Assembly (NCBI RefSeq): GCF_019021925.1
Contig: NZ_CP058990.1
Coordinates: 1,728,001 to 1,792,000, forward strand
Reading direction: 5' to 3'
Origin: Cellulophaga sp. HaHaR_3_176
GTDB lineage: Bacteria > Bacteroidota > Bacteroidia > Flavobacteriales > Flavobacteriaceae
Length of the DNA: 64,000 bases
Made by a program: the position numbers and the translations under genes. Of this stretch, positions 8,771 to 19,795 are shown one piece after another; position 1 is the stretch's first letter; every line of letters starts with the position of its first letter. The notes below the pieces were generated by a model. That model saw only the letters and a program-made list of their open reading frames with translations. It was not told where the DNA came from and did no database searches.

Positions 8771-9921
8771 TTTTTGATACGACACTTAGAGACGGAGAAC
8801 AGGTACCAGGTTGTAAATTAGACACAACACAGAAATTGGTTATTGCAGAAAGATTAGAACTCTTAGGTGTAGATGTTATCGAAGCCGGTTTTCCTATTTC
8901 AAGTCCAGGAGATTTTAATTCTGTTCAAGAAATAGCAAAATTAGTAAAGAATGCTACTGTCTGTGGACTTACTAGAGCCGTTAAAAAAGATATAGAAGTT
9001 GCTGCTGAAGCATTAAAGTACGCAGTAAAACCAAGAATTCATACAGGTATAGGCACCTCTGACTCTCACATAAAGTTTAAATTCAATTCTAATAAAGATG
9101 CCATTATAGAAAGAGCTATTGAAGCTGTTTCTTATGCAAAAACTTTTGTAGAAGACGTTGAGTTTTATGCTGAAGATGCAGGAAGAACAGATAATGAATT
9201 TTTAGCTCGTATTTGTGAGGCTGTTATTAAAGCAGGTGCAACAGTATTAAACATACCTGATACAACAGGTTATTGTTTACCTGACGAATATGGTGCAAAA
9301 ATTAAATACCTATACGAGAATGTAAAAGGTATTGATAGAGCTATACTTTCTTGTCACTGCCATAATGATTTAGGCTTAGCTACAGCTAATTCTATCGCCG
9401 GAGTAACTAACGGTGCTCGACAAATAGAATGTACTATAAACGGTATTGGTGAAAGAGCTGGAAACACAGCTTTAGAAGAAGTAGTGATGATTCTAAGACA
9501 GCACCCTACTTTAGGTTTAGATACAAATATTAATAGTAAATTATTGAACGATACAAGTAGAATGGTTTCTCAAAAAATGGGAATGTTTGTTCAACCAAAC
9601 AAAGCTATTGTAGGAGCAAATGCATTTGCTCATAGTTCAGGTATTCACCAAGATGGTGTAATAAAAAATAGAGAAACGTACGAAATTATTGATCCTGCTG
9701 ATGTTGGAGTTAATGAATCGTCTATTGTTTTAACTGCACGTAGCGGTAGAGCTGCTTTAGCTTATAGAGCAAAAATTGTAGGTTACGAACTTACAAAAGT
9801 GCAATTAGATGTTGTTTATCAAGAATTTTTGAAATATGCTGACAATAAGAAAGAAATACTTGACGAAGACATTCATAAAATTATAGAGACAAGCAATATT
9901 AAAATAAAAATTGTTGCTTAG
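8749..9921 (+). CDS. leuA: 2-isopropylmalate synthase, short form
   Basis: Condenses acetyl-CoA with 2-oxoisovalerate, the first committed step of leucine synthesis. The TIM barrel shows [14 protein letters not shown] (D10, R14), [27 protein letters not shown] (metal-binding H203 and H205) and the GIGERAGNT glycine-rich loop. At 390 residues it ends after the [10 protein letters not shown] subdomain and a short helical tail, so the C-terminal allosteric leucine-binding domain of the roughly 510-residue enzymes is absent. This is common for the flavobacterial form and predicts no classical leucine feedback. The alternative of homocitrate or citramalate synthase is less likely because leuB follows with no gap. 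Confidence 0.9.
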   Translation: MSKDIVQIFDTTLRDGEQVPGCKLDTTQKLVIAERLELLGVDVIEAGFPISSPGDFNSVQEIAKLVKNATVCGLTRAVKKDIEVAAEALKYAVKPRIHTGIGTSDSHIKFKFNSNKDAIIERAIEAVSYAKTFVEDVEFYAEDAGRTDNEFLARICEAVIKAGATVLNIPDTTGYCLPDEYGAKIKYLYENVKGIDRAILSCHCHNDLGLATANSIAGVTNGARQIECTINGIGERAGNTALEEVVMILRQHPTLGLDTNINSKLLNDTSRMVSQKMGMFVQPNKAIVGANAFAHSSGIHQDGVIKNRETYEIIDPADVGVNESSIVLTARSGRAALAYRAKIVGYELTKVQLDVVYQEFLKYADNKKEILDEDIHKIIETSNIKIKIVA

Positions 9922-11040
9922 ATGGAATTAAAAATAGCATTATTACCAGGAGATGGTATCGGACCAGAAGTTGTTGCACAAGCAGTTAAATGCTTGCGTG
10001 CAATAGAAGAAATATTTAATCATAAATTCACTTATACAGAAGGGCTTATTGGAGCCACATCTATATATCAAACAGGTGTACCTTTATCGGAAGAAACTAT
10101 AAAATTATGTAGTGATTCTGATGCTGTATTATTTGGAGCAATAGGTTCTCCTGAATTTGATGATGATCTAGATGCAAAGGTTAGACCTGAAAGTGGTTTG
10201 TTTCAGCTTCGTAAAGAATTAGGTGTATTTGCAAATATTAGACCCGTAGCTGTTTTTCCTACTTTATTAAAAAAATCACCATTAAAAGAATCTGTTTTAA
10301 GAGGTACCGATTTTGTAATTTATAGAGAGATTAGCAGTGGCATCTATTCTGGTGATCGCAAACTAAGTAAAGATGGCACAACAGCATCTGATTTATGTGA
10401 ATATTCAGAAAAAGAAATTAGCAGAATTACTCATTTAGCATTTAAAGCTGCCAAAAAAAGAAGAAAAAAGTTAACTTTAATAGATAAATCAAATGTTTTA
10501 GAAACTTCTCGTTTATGGAGAAGAGTTGTAAAGCGTATAGCGGAAAGTTATCCTGATGTTGAATTAGAGTGTTTATTTATCGATAATGCAATCATGCAAA
10601 TGATATTAAACCCTAGTAAGTTTGATGTTATTTTAACAGAAAATTTATTTGGTGATATAATATCTGACGAAGGAAGTGTTATTGGAGGCTCTATCGGCTT
10701 ATTACCATCTGCATCTATTGGAGAAGGCAAAGCAATGTTTGAGCCAATACACGGTTCTTACCCGCAGGCTAAAGGAAAAGATATTGCCAACCCAATTGCT
10801 ACAATTTTGTCTGCAGCAATGTTATTACAACATTTTGGCTTGGAAGAAGAGTCAAGAGCAGTAGTATCTGCCGTAAACAAAGCTTTGAAAAAAAATATAG
10901 TTACCCCCGATATTAACATTAAGAGTAAGTTTGGAACCAATGATGTAGGTGATTTTATTGCCACAAACATTGTTGATACCGATGAAACTCTTAACATGAA
11001 TTATGAAAACATAGGTTTAGGGAAATCTACTATCATTTAA
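9922..11040 (+). CDS. leuB: 3-isopropylmalate dehydrogenase
   Basis: NAD-dependent oxidative decarboxylase that converts 3-isopropylmalate to 2-oxoisocaproate. The 372-residue protein carries LLPGDGIGPEVV at the start, the substrate-binding RPESGLFQLRKELGVFANIRP, the metal-binding DNAIMQMI and LFGDIISDEGSVIGGSIG motifs, and the NAD-binding EPIHGSYPQAKGKDIANP. It has a C-terminal tail of about 15 residues beyond the core. The start codon follows the leuA stop with no intervening base. leuC and leuD, encoding the isomerase between the two steps, are not in the window. Confidence 0.95.
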   Translation: MELKIALLPGDGIGPEVVAQAVKCLRAIEEIFNHKFTYTEGLIGATSIYQTGVPLSEETIKLCSDSDAVLFGAIGSPEFDDDLDAKVRPESGLFQLRKELGVFANIRPVAVFPTLLKKSPLKESVLRGTDFVIYREISSGIYSGDRKLSKDGTTASDLCEYSEKEISRITHLAFKAAKKRRKKLTLIDKSNVLETSRLWRRVVKRIAESYPDVELECLFIDNAIMQMILNPSKFDVILTENLFGDIISDEGSVIGGSIGLLPSASIGEGKAMFEPIHGSYPQAKGKDIANPIATILSAAMLLQHFGLEEESRAVVSAVNKALKKNIVTPDINIKSKFGTNDVGDFIATNIVDTDETLNMNYENIGLGKSTII

Positions 11041-11063
11041 ATAAGTAGAGTAATTAGTCAGCT

Positions 11064-11095
11064 AAAATGCCTTTTCTTTATTGAAAAGGCATTTT
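11064..11095. terminator. Bidirectional intrinsic terminator between leuB and the TlpA-like gene
   Basis: A perfect 13-bp stem (11064-11076 with 11083-11095, AAAATGCCTTTTC and its complement) and a 6-nt loop is flanked by A and T tracts on both sides. It ends 1 bp before the stop of the convergent gene. Confidence 0.9.
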
Positions 11096-12313
11096 TTATT
11101 CACTAATTAAAGTTGATACCAACTTCTCAAAATCATTCTTAAAAGCTTCGAATTTATCACCAGTAGCAGGTCCATTAAAACCTGTTTTAATTTTACGTAC
11201 CTCTCCTTTTTTATCTATAAAAATTGTTGTCGGATATGATAAAACATGATTAAGCATTGGCAGTTTTTCTTGTGCTAAATCTTTATCAATGCTACCATAT
11301 TGAGCTAATAAAATTGGATATTTAACACCTACTCTATCTTTCAATCTGTTTATACTTTTAAAAGCTAAAGTATCTGTCTTTGCATATTCAAAAGCTAAAG
11401 CAACTACCTCAATCTCATTTTCTGGATTCTCATTTAAGTAATTAGTTAAATATTTAGTTTCATCTAAACAATTAGGGCACCATGTACCCATAATTTGAAC
11501 AATTACAGGTTTATCTATAAATTGATCATCTGACAACGATATAAGCTTACCTGTTTCGTCTGGAAAAGAAAAATCAAACACATCAAAACCATCCTTTAAA
11601 TAAGTAAGATTATCTTCATTTGGTAATTCAAAAACTTCATTTCGCTTTGCTACAAAAGGTTCTTTAAAATGATTTCCAGAATAAAACACCCCATTTAAAG
11701 TACTATCGGTAACTTTTGCTGTGAATAAAAAAGCATGTGCTCCATCAAAAGTAGATAGCTTTAAAGAGTCGCCAGATACTACACCTTCTAAAAAACGGTA
11801 ATCACCAGTTGTTGTTCTAAATGTACCTGTTACTTTATTATCGTTTTGAATAAAAATACCTTTTCCTAGATACGCATCATCAGTACCTTCGCTAAAATTG
11901 GTTTCCCAAATACCTGAAATAGAGACTTCTGAAGGCTCATTTGATTGAAACCTGCTCGTTACACCATGTTCTGCTACAAAAGGCACACTTCTATTCAGGC
12001 CTTCTTTCACAAAGCTACCTTCTATTCTATTTAATGTATAAGCTCCTTTTAAATATCCTTCAAAAACAGGCATTTTAATTAAAATAGAATCTTTAAAAAA
12101 AATAACCTCTTCACTTAAAATAATCTCCTCTCCATTATAAATTTCGGCACTATAACTTGTGTTTGTTTTAATCAACTTAAAATTAAAAGGTAGCGTCTGG
12201 TTATCCATAACTTTTAATTTTGCCAACCACATTCCATCATTAATTTGTTTTTCTTCTTTTTTGCATGAAAAAATTATAAAAACTAAAAAAAACAATACTC
12301 CCCAACTTCTCAT
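11096..12313 (-). CDS. TlpA-like thioredoxin-fold lipoprotein
   Basis: A 405-residue periplasmic lipoprotein with lipobox IIFSC (C17) and a C-terminal thioredoxin-like domain (about 245-400) that contains the redox motif GTWCPNC with C279 and C282 followed by LDETKYL. A cis-Pro region (LSYPTTIFIDKKGEV) is also present. Such proteins reduce disulfides or support peroxide detoxification in the periplasm. Residues 25-240 form a beta-rich N-terminal region with two related halves (KLKVMDNQTLPFNF and IFIQNDNKVTGTFRTTTGDYRFLEG), similar to lipid-binding or DUF-type domains fused to TlpA in this phylum. It is transcribed convergently with leuB. Confidence 0.88.
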   Translation of the reverse strand: MRSWGVLFFLVFIIFSCKKEEKQINDGMWLAKLKVMDNQTLPFNFKLIKTNTSYSAEIYNGEEIILSEEVIFFKDSILIKMPVFEGYLKGAYTLNRIEGSFVKEGLNRSVPFVAEHGVTSRFQSNEPSEVSISGIWETNFSEGTDDAYLGKGIFIQNDNKVTGTFRTTTGDYRFLEGVVSGDSLKLSTFDGAHAFLFTAKVTDSTLNGVFYSGNHFKEPFVAKRNEVFELPNEDNLTYLKDGFDVFDFSFPDETGKLISLSDDQFIDKPVIVQIMGTWCPNCLDETKYLTNYLNENPENEIEVVALAFEYAKTDTLAFKSINRLKDRVGVKYPILLAQYGSIDKDLAQEKLPMLNHVLSYPTTIFIDKKGEVRKIKTGFNGPATGDKFEAFKNDFEKLVSTLISE

Positions 12314-12387
12314 AACTCACCTTTTTAAATATTAACCGAAATAACAATTAAATAATCAAAATTAAAAAACAATTCGACTAAATACCT

Positions 12388-12419
12388 TTTGAAACTAAAC
12401 CTACATTGTTTTATCTTTG
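12388..12419 (+). promoter_or_regulatory. Promoter of pheT
   Basis: TTTG at 12388-12391, a 20-nt spacer and TATCTTTG at 12412-12419 reproduce the Bacteroidota consensus TTTG-N19/20-TAnnTTTG. The predicted start near 12426 leaves a leader of about 125 nt before the pheT ATG at 12554. Confidence 0.75.
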
Positions 12420-12553
12420 TCGACTATTGTACCTATAAATTTAGTAGGCATAACAATCAAAAAAACTATAGTCAAACAAACTAACGTTCTAATTATTACA
12501 GTATTCATCTTTGAGAATATACTTTATAAAATAGAGCTTGCAAACACTTATTA

Positions 12554-14977
12554 ATGAAAATCTCTTACAACTGGTTAAAACAATTTTTACAAATTGGCTG
12601 GGAAGCTGAACAAACCGCAGATTTATTAACAGATTTAGGGTTAGAAGTTGAAGGCATAGAGTCGTTTGAATCTATAAAAGGTGGTTTAAAAGGTATTGTT
12701 GTAGGCCATGTGCTTACATGCACAAAACACCCTAATGCTGACAAATTAAAAATTACAACTGTAGATATAGGCACTGAAACTCCGCTTCAAATAGTTTGTG
12801 GAGCAGCTAATGTTACCGAAGGTATAAAAGTGCCCGTAGCAACTATTGGAACAAAGCTTTATACGAAAGAAGGTGAAGAATGGACTATAAAGAAAGGTAA
12901 AATTCGTGGTGAAGAAAGCTATGGAATGATTTGTGCCGAAGATGAGATTGGAGTTGGTGAAAGTCATGATGGTATTATGATTTTGAATGATGATATTGCT
13001 GCTGGAACTTTGTGCGCTACAATTTTTGAAGTAGAAAGCGATATTGTTTTTGAAATAGGTCTTACCCCTAACAGAGCAGATGCAATGAGCCATTTAGGTG
13101 TTGCAAGAGATTTAAAAGCTGGTCTTAAACAGAAGGAATTACAATTAGAACTTATAACACCATCTATAAGTAATTTTTCAGTAACTAACCGATCTTTAAA
13201 AATTGACATTGACGTATTAGATAACAAACTTGCTCCTAGATATTGTGGTGTTACCATAAGTAACTTAACAGTACAAGAATCTCCTACGTGGTTAAAAAAT
13301 AGGTTAAAATCAATTGGTTTAAGTCCTGTTAACAACATTGTAGATGCAACTAATTATGTATTACATGAATTAGGACAGCCTTTACATGCTTTTGATGCTA
13401 ATAAAATAAAGGACCATAAGATTATTGTAAAAACATTACCTAAAGGCACAAAGTTTAAAACACTTGATGGTACTGAAATAGAATTACACGAAGATGATTT
13501 AATGATTTGTGATTCTGAAAAACCTTTATGTATTGCTGGTGTTTATGGCGGATTAAACTCAGGTGTTACTAATGAAACAAAATCTATATTTTTAGAAAGT
13601 GCTTATTTCGATCCAGTTTCTGTTCGTAAAGCATCTAAAAGACATGGCTTTAATACAGATGCTTCTTTTCGTTTTGAAAGAGGAATTGATATTAACAATG
13701 TGGAATATTGCTTAAAAAGAGCTGCAATTTTAATTCAGCAAATTGCAGGTGGAGATATTACATCTGATTTAATAGATCTTTACCCTAACAAGCAAAATGA
13801 TTATCAAGTTTTCTTGACTTATAAAAAAATTAATGGATTAATCGGTCAAGAAATTCCTCAAGATACTATTAAATCTATTTTAGCTTCTTTAGATATCAAA
13901 TTAAATAATGTTACTGAAACTGGTTTAGGATTAACAATTCCTTTTTACAGAGTTGATGTACAAAGAGAAGTTGATGTTATTGAAGAACTATTAAGAGTTT
14001 ATGGCTACAACAACATAAACTTTAAACAAAAGTTGAATGCTTCAATTGCTACTACGTCGCCTTTTGAAGATTATAAAATTCAAAATATAATAGGTGATTT
14101 TTTAGCTGCCAAAGGCTTTTATGAAATAATGACTAACAGTTTATCTACTACTTCTTATAACGATTTAAATGAAGATTTAAAAGAAGAGCAAACTGTAAAA
14201 ATTATAAATCCTTTAAGTAGTGATTTATCTATTTTAAGAAGGTCTTTACTTTTTACAGGTTTAGAAGCTGTTGTATATAATAGCAATAGAAAAAGACAAA
14301 ACCTGAAGTTTTTTGAATTTGGAAAAAGCTATCATTTATACAATAATAAACAAGTTGAAAATAAGCATTTAGCTTTGTTTATTACTGGTAATAAAAATGA
14401 AGACAACTGGACAGGAGCTTCCGAAAAATCAAACTTTTTTACGCTAAAATCTAGTGTTGAAAGTATTTTAGAAAGACTTGGAATCACAAGAACAACAGCT
14501 ACTGTTTCTGATAGTAAAGAATTATCAGAAGGATTATCTATAAAATCTCAAAAAACTAATTTAGTTGATTTTGGTATTGTTAAAAAATCTGTCTTAAAAA
14601 AGTTCGGAATTAAAAACGAAGTACTTTATGCTGATTTTAAATGGGATGCTATACTAAGTTTAATTGCTGAAAAAATAACATATCAAGAAATATCTAAGTT
14701 TCCTGAAGTAAAAAGAGATTTCGCTCTCTTACTTGATAATAGCGTTAATTTTAAAGACATACACGAAACTGCTTTTGCTACAGAAAAAAGTCTTTTAAAA
14801 GAAGTTAGTTTGTTTGATGTTTACACAGGTTCTAAACTCCCTGAAGGTAAAAAATCATACGCAATTAGCTTTACCTTAAAATCTGAAAAAGCAACGCTTA
14901 CAGAAAAGCAAATTGAAAAAATAATGAATAAGTTTCAAGATAAATTTGAAACTAAATTAGGTGCCGAGCTTAGGTAG
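12554..14977 (+). CDS. pheT: Phenylalanine-tRNA ligase beta subunit
   Basis: The beta subunit of the heterotetrameric PheRS, which charges tRNA-Phe. The 807 residues show the complete bacterial architecture: B1 with a tRNA-binding OB fold (about 40-150, HVLTCTKHPNADKLKI and VCGAANV), B3/B4 editing domain (LGQPLHAFDANKI, SVRKASKRHGFNTDASFRFERG), B5, the catalytic-like core, and the C-terminal FDX-ACB anticodon-binding domain (EISKFPEVKRDFALL to VSLFDVYTGSKLPEGKKSYAIS). pheS is not adjacent, which is usual in this group. It has its own consensus promoter. Confidence 0.97.
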   Translation: MKISYNWLKQFLQIGWEAEQTADLLTDLGLEVEGIESFESIKGGLKGIVVGHVLTCTKHPNADKLKITTVDIGTETPLQIVCGAANVTEGIKVPVATIGTKLYTKEGEEWTIKKGKIRGEESYGMICAEDEIGVGESHDGIMILNDDIAAGTLCATIFEVESDIVFEIGLTPNRADAMSHLGVARDLKAGLKQKELQLELITPSISNFSVTNRSLKIDIDVLDNKLAPRYCGVTISNLTVQESPTWLKNRLKSIGLSPVNNIVDATNYVLHELGQPLHAFDANKIKDHKIIVKTLPKGTKFKTLDGTEIELHEDDLMICDSEKPLCIAGVYGGLNSGVTNETKSIFLESAYFDPVSVRKASKRHGFNTDASFRFERGIDINNVEYCLKRAAILIQQIAGGDITSDLIDLYPNKQNDYQVFLTYKKINGLIGQEIPQDTIKSILASLDIKLNNVTETGLGLTIPFYRVDVQREVDVIEELLRVYGYNNINFKQKLNASIATTSPFEDYKIQNIIGDFLAAKGFYEIMTNSLSTTSYNDLNEDLKEEQTVKIINPLSSDLSILRRSLLFTGLEAVVYNSNRKRQNLKFFEFGKSYHLYNNKQVENKHLALFITGNKNEDNWTGASEKSNFFTLKSSVESILERLGITRTTATVSDSKELSEGLSIKSQKTNLVDFGIVKKSVLKKFGIKNEVLYADFKWDAILSLIAEKITYQEISKFPEVKRDFALLLDNSVNFKDIHETAFATEKSLLKEVSLFDVYTGSKLPEGKKSYAISFTLKSEKATLTEKQIEKIMNKFQDKFETKLGAELR

Positions 14978-14998
14978 TTTTTATAAACTGCTTAAGCT
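14967..14998. terminator. Convergent hairpin spanning the stop codons of pheT and the FAS1 gene
   Basis: A 14-bp stem (14967-14980 with 14985-14998; two G-T wobbles, 4-nt loop) covers the pheT TAG at 14975-14977 and the opposing stop at 14992-14994. The genes are only 14 bp apart, so this compact structure probably ends both transcripts, although the T tract is short. Confidence 0.55.
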
Positions 14999-15540
14999 TT
15001 AAAAGGTTTTATACTATCAATTTCATGAATAATACCATTGCATTGGTCTGCATCTGCTTTTATGATTGTAGATTGATGCCCTTGTTCATCTGTTAATATA
15101 ATATCCAACCCTTTCATAGTAGCATTTAATATTTCACCAGAAATTGTAGTGAATTTGGCTTTTCCTTTACCTCTGCATAAGGCTTTTAATATTTTTGAAG
15201 CTGTAATTTTACCTGCAATAATATGATATCCTAAAACTGATTGTAATTCCTTTTTATCTTTTTTCTCTAAAAGCTCTTTTACCTTCTCTTTAGTTGTAAT
15301 ATCAAAATCTAAATCATTAGGTGCAAAAACAGTAAAAGGGCCATCGTTATCTAAAGTTTTCTCTAAATCAGAAGCTCTTACTGCTGCTAATAATAAATCA
15401 TGCTTACCAGAAGCTTTAGCATTTTTTATAATTGATTTATCTGGGTCCATTTTAGGATTAGAAATAGTAGAGTTTTGTGCTTGAGCATTAAACATGAAAA
15501 ACACAAGAAGTAATAAAACGGGGAACTTTAAAAAACTCAT
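14992..15540 (-). CDS. Secreted fasciclin (FAS1) domain protein
   Basis: A 182-residue exported protein with a Sec signal peptide ending in FNAQAQN and one FAS1 domain at about 40-180. The FAS1 H1 and H2 motifs are visible as GPFTVFAPNDLDFD and GIIHEIDSIKPF, with GYHIIAGKI between them. FAS1 domains mediate adhesion or matrix interactions. No lipobox Cys and no T9SS sorting domain is present, so a soluble periplasmic or outer-surface location is likely. It converges on pheT. Confidence 0.9.
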   Translation of the reverse strand: MSFLKFPVLLLLVFFMFNAQAQNSTISNPKMDPDKSIIKNAKASGKHDLLLAAVRASDLEKTLDNDGPFTVFAPNDLDFDITTKEKVKELLEKKDKKELQSVLGYHIIAGKITASKILKALCRGKGKAKFTTISGEILNATMKGLDIILTDEQGHQSTIIKADADQCNGIIHEIDSIKPFKA

Positions 15541-15778
15541 AAGTAGTAAAAACTTGTTAAATTCAAGGAATCTAATTTGGGGTCAGATGCACTTATTTGA
15601 TGATTATTAATATAACTAACGGCAATATACACCTAAAAAGTGTTTTTAAAGTGATAAAAATTACCATTCATCGTAATTAACAGTATTTTAACGCAATTAA
15701 AACTGATTAATTATATATAATTATTTTTTATTGAAAATTAACAAGCTAAATTATAAACCAAAACTGTATTAACAAAAA

Positions 15779-15803
15779 AAAGAGCTCCATTATGGAGCTC
15801 TTT
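15779..15803 (-). terminator. Intrinsic terminator of the ABC-F gene
   Basis: An 11-bp perfect stem (AAAGAGCTCCA at 15779-15789 and its complement at 15793-15803) with a 3-nt loop is followed on the minus strand by a run of seven or more T. It lies 25 bp after the ABC-F stop. Confidence 0.9.
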
Positions 15804-15827
15804 AAATTTAAATATGTAAACTATATT

Positions 15828-17555
<1,728 letters not shown>

Positions 17556-17625
17556 TTAACGGTGCATTAACAGGTTGTAGCATACGTGTTTATTAAATTC
17601 GCTTGTTGTAGAATTATATCATTGT

Positions 17626-18999
17626 ATGAATAAATATTCTTTTTACTTTTTTTTCTTAGCTCTTATCGGGTGTAATATAGACAAAAAAGAAACCTTAACA
17701 GTTTTAGCTGGACAGATTATAAACCCTACTAGCGAGACCGTTATTTTATATAAAGATGAGATTGCTATTGACTCTGCTAGGCTAGATACTCAAAATAGAT
17801 TCTCAATTACTTTAAAAAATATCGACGAAGGCTTATATAATTTTCGTCACGCTCCACAATACCAATACGTATACTTATCTAAAGGAGACAGTCTTTTAAT
17901 TAGACTTAACACTATTTATTTTGATGAGTCTTTGGTTTTTTCAGGTAAAGGAGAAGAAATAAATAACTTTTTAGTAGAAATTTTTCTAACAGATGAAGAT
18001 GAAGAGTCTTTAATCAATAAATATTATAAATTAGAATCAACTGCTTTTTCTAAAAAAATAGATTCACTTAGAGAGTTAAAGTTAAAATTATTAGCTGAAT
18101 TAAATATAGAGAATAACCTTTCTGAAAAATCATTAGAAATAGCAAATGCAAGTATTAACTACAATGCTTATATAACTAAAGAAAAATATCCTTTTAAAAA
18201 TGCAAAACGAAATTCGTTTTCTGAAATTGACAAGGATTTTTATGATTATAGAAAAGAGCTAAACTTCAACAATAAAGAGCTTACATACTTTACACCTTAT
18301 TATGACTTTATGAAACGTCATTTTGATAATTTGGCGTTCGAAGATTGTACTAAAAGTTGTAAAGCTGGAGAATTGATTATAATAAATCAACTACACTTCA
18401 ACAACCACAAACTAGAACTTATCGACAGTATTGTTAAAGAAAAAGACTTAAGAGATAATTTGTTTAGAAATGTAGCAATGAGCTATTTTTTAAAAGTGCA
18501 CGATACACCTGAAAATAATAAGCAGTTTTTAGATGAATTTCATAAGCTTTCAATAAACAACAAACATAATAACGAAATTCATGATTTATATGAAGGTGTA
18601 ATTAATATGCAACCTACTAACCATATGCCTAATGTTAATGTATTAGATAGTATTGGTAATGTAATTTCATTAAAAGAAATATCGGAACAAGATAAAGATG
18701 TTGTTTTCTATTTTTGGTCTAGTAAAAACAAAAGACATTTTTCTAATATCACAAAACAAGTTACCAAACTATCTGAAGCTAACCCTAACTTAAAGTTTAT
18801 TGGTATTAGCCTTACTCAAGAACAACAAGAGTGGCAAACGATGGTGAAGTCTTTCAATAAAAATTTTGAAAACCAATACCAAGCAGAAGATATTGATAAG
18901 TTACGCAGAACATTAATTATAGATGGTTTAAATAAAGCTATTTTAATTAAAGATGGCGTTATTTTAGATGCTTATAAAGATATGTACTCTAAATTTTAA
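17626..18999 (+). CDS. Thioredoxin-fold lipoprotein lacking the CxxC motif
   Basis: A 457-residue periplasmic lipoprotein (lipobox ALIGC, C16). The N-terminal beta-rich part (about 25-110: LAGQIINPTSETVILY, SARLDTQNRFSITL, GDSLLIRLN) resembles the DUF4369-type domain often fused to TlpA. A helical middle follows, and the C-terminal domain (about 335-457) has the thioredoxin strand VVFYFWSS. The active-site position is SSKN (365-368) instead of CxxC, so disulfide chemistry is unlikely. It may be a binding or scaffold relative of the TlpA group. The gene is convergent with fsa and shares its terminator. Confidence 0.75.
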   Translation: MNKYSFYFFFLALIGCNIDKKETLTVLAGQIINPTSETVILYKDEIAIDSARLDTQNRFSITLKNIDEGLYNFRHAPQYQYVYLSKGDSLLIRLNTIYFDESLVFSGKGEEINNFLVEIFLTDEDEESLINKYYKLESTAFSKKIDSLRELKLKLLAELNIENNLSEKSLEIANASINYNAYITKEKYPFKNAKRNSFSEIDKDFYDYRKELNFNNKELTYFTPYYDFMKRHFDNLAFEDCTKSCKAGELIIINQLHFNNHKLELIDSIVKEKDLRDNLFRNVAMSYFLKVHDTPENNKQFLDEFHKLSINNKHNNEIHDLYEGVINMQPTNHMPNVNVLDSIGNVISLKEISEQDKDVVFYFWSSKNKRHFSNITKQVTKLSEANPNLKFIGISLTQEQQEWQTMVKSFNKNFENQYQAEDIDKLRRTLIIDGLNKAILIKDGVILDAYKDMYSKF

Positions 19000-19030
19000 T
19001 AACGTTTAAACAACACACAATAGAAGCATA

Positions 19031-19070
19031 AAAAAACCCACTCTAAACTTAGGTTTAAAGTGGGTTTTTT
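19031..19070. terminator. Bidirectional terminator
   Basis: An 18-bp stem with one mismatch (19031-19048 and 19053-19070, containing AAACCCACT and AGTGGGTTT) with A and T tracts on the two flanks serves both the upstream lipoprotein gene and the convergent fsa gene. Confidence 0.9.
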
Positions 19071-19094
19071 ATGTATTAATTAAAAAGGAATTTA

Positions 19095-19748
19095 TTAGTT
19101 CCCTTTCTTATAATCTTCTAAGAATTTAGCAAGGCCGCTATCTGTAAGTGGATGCTTTAATAAACCTTCAATTGCAGATAAAGGTCCTGTCATTACATCT
19201 GATCCTAATTTAGCACAATCGATAACATGCATTGTATGTCTAACAGATGCTGCTAAAATTTGAGTTTCAAAACCATAATTATCGTATATATGACGAATTT
19301 CAGCAATTAAATTTAAACCATCTGTAGATATATCATCTAAACGACCAATAAAAGGAGATACATAAGTTGCACCTGCTTTAGCCGCTAATAATGCTTGACC
19401 AGGAGAGAAAACTAAAGTTAAGTTAGTTCTAATACCTTTATCACTAAAGTACTTACAAGCTTTAATACCATCTTTTATCATTGGTAATTTAACAACGATT
19501 TGATCGTGTAATTCAGCAAGTTCTTCACCTTCTTTAATCATTTCTGATAATTCAGTTGAAATAACTTCAGCAGAAACATCTCCATCAACAATATTACATA
19601 TGTCTACATAATGTTTTAGAATATTATTTTTTCCAGTAATGCCTTCTTTAGCCATTAAAGATGGGTTTGTTGTAACACCATCTAAAACACCTAATTCCTG
19701 AGCTTCTTTTATTTGTGCTAAGTTAGCAGTATCGATAAAAAATTTCAT
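19095..19748 (-). CDS. fsa: Transaldolase / fructose-6-phosphate aldolase family
   Basis: A 217-residue class I aldolase of the short TalC/FsaA group. It shows [26 protein letters not shown], the Schiff-base Lys in IVVKLPM, and SPFIGRLDD. Flavobacterial proteins of this kind are annotated as transaldolase, moving a dihydroxyacetone unit between sugar phosphates in the pentose phosphate pathway; distinguishing it from fructose-6-phosphate aldolase needs biochemistry. It lies downstream of a same-strand SDR gene with a gap of about 45 bp that contains a TAATTTTG box. Confidence 0.92.
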   Translation of the reverse strand: MKFFIDTANLAQIKEAQELGVLDGVTTNPSLMAKEGITGKNNILKHYVDICNIVDGDVSAEVISTELSEMIKEGEELAELHDQIVVKLPMIKDGIKACKYFSDKGIRTNLTLVFSPGQALLAAKAGATYVSPFIGRLDDISTDGLNLIAEIRHIYDNYGFETQILAASVRHTMHVIDCAKLGSDVMTGPLSAIEGLLKHPLTDSGLAKFLEDYKKGN

Positions 19749-19787
19749 TCTTGAATATTTATATTAATAATTAACTTTTGTTACTTA

Positions 19788-19795
19788 CAAAATTA
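19788..19795 (-). promoter_or_regulatory. Candidate -7 box of fsa
   Basis: On the minus strand TAATTTTG matches TAnnTTTG and lies 40 bp upstream of the fsa start, just before the SDR stop codon. No TTTG at the -33 position is evident. Confidence 0.35.

Noticed and set aside
10676..10864. Plus-strand frame of 62 codons inside leuB
   Set aside because: It lies wholly within a clear leuB sequence in another frame and has no family features.
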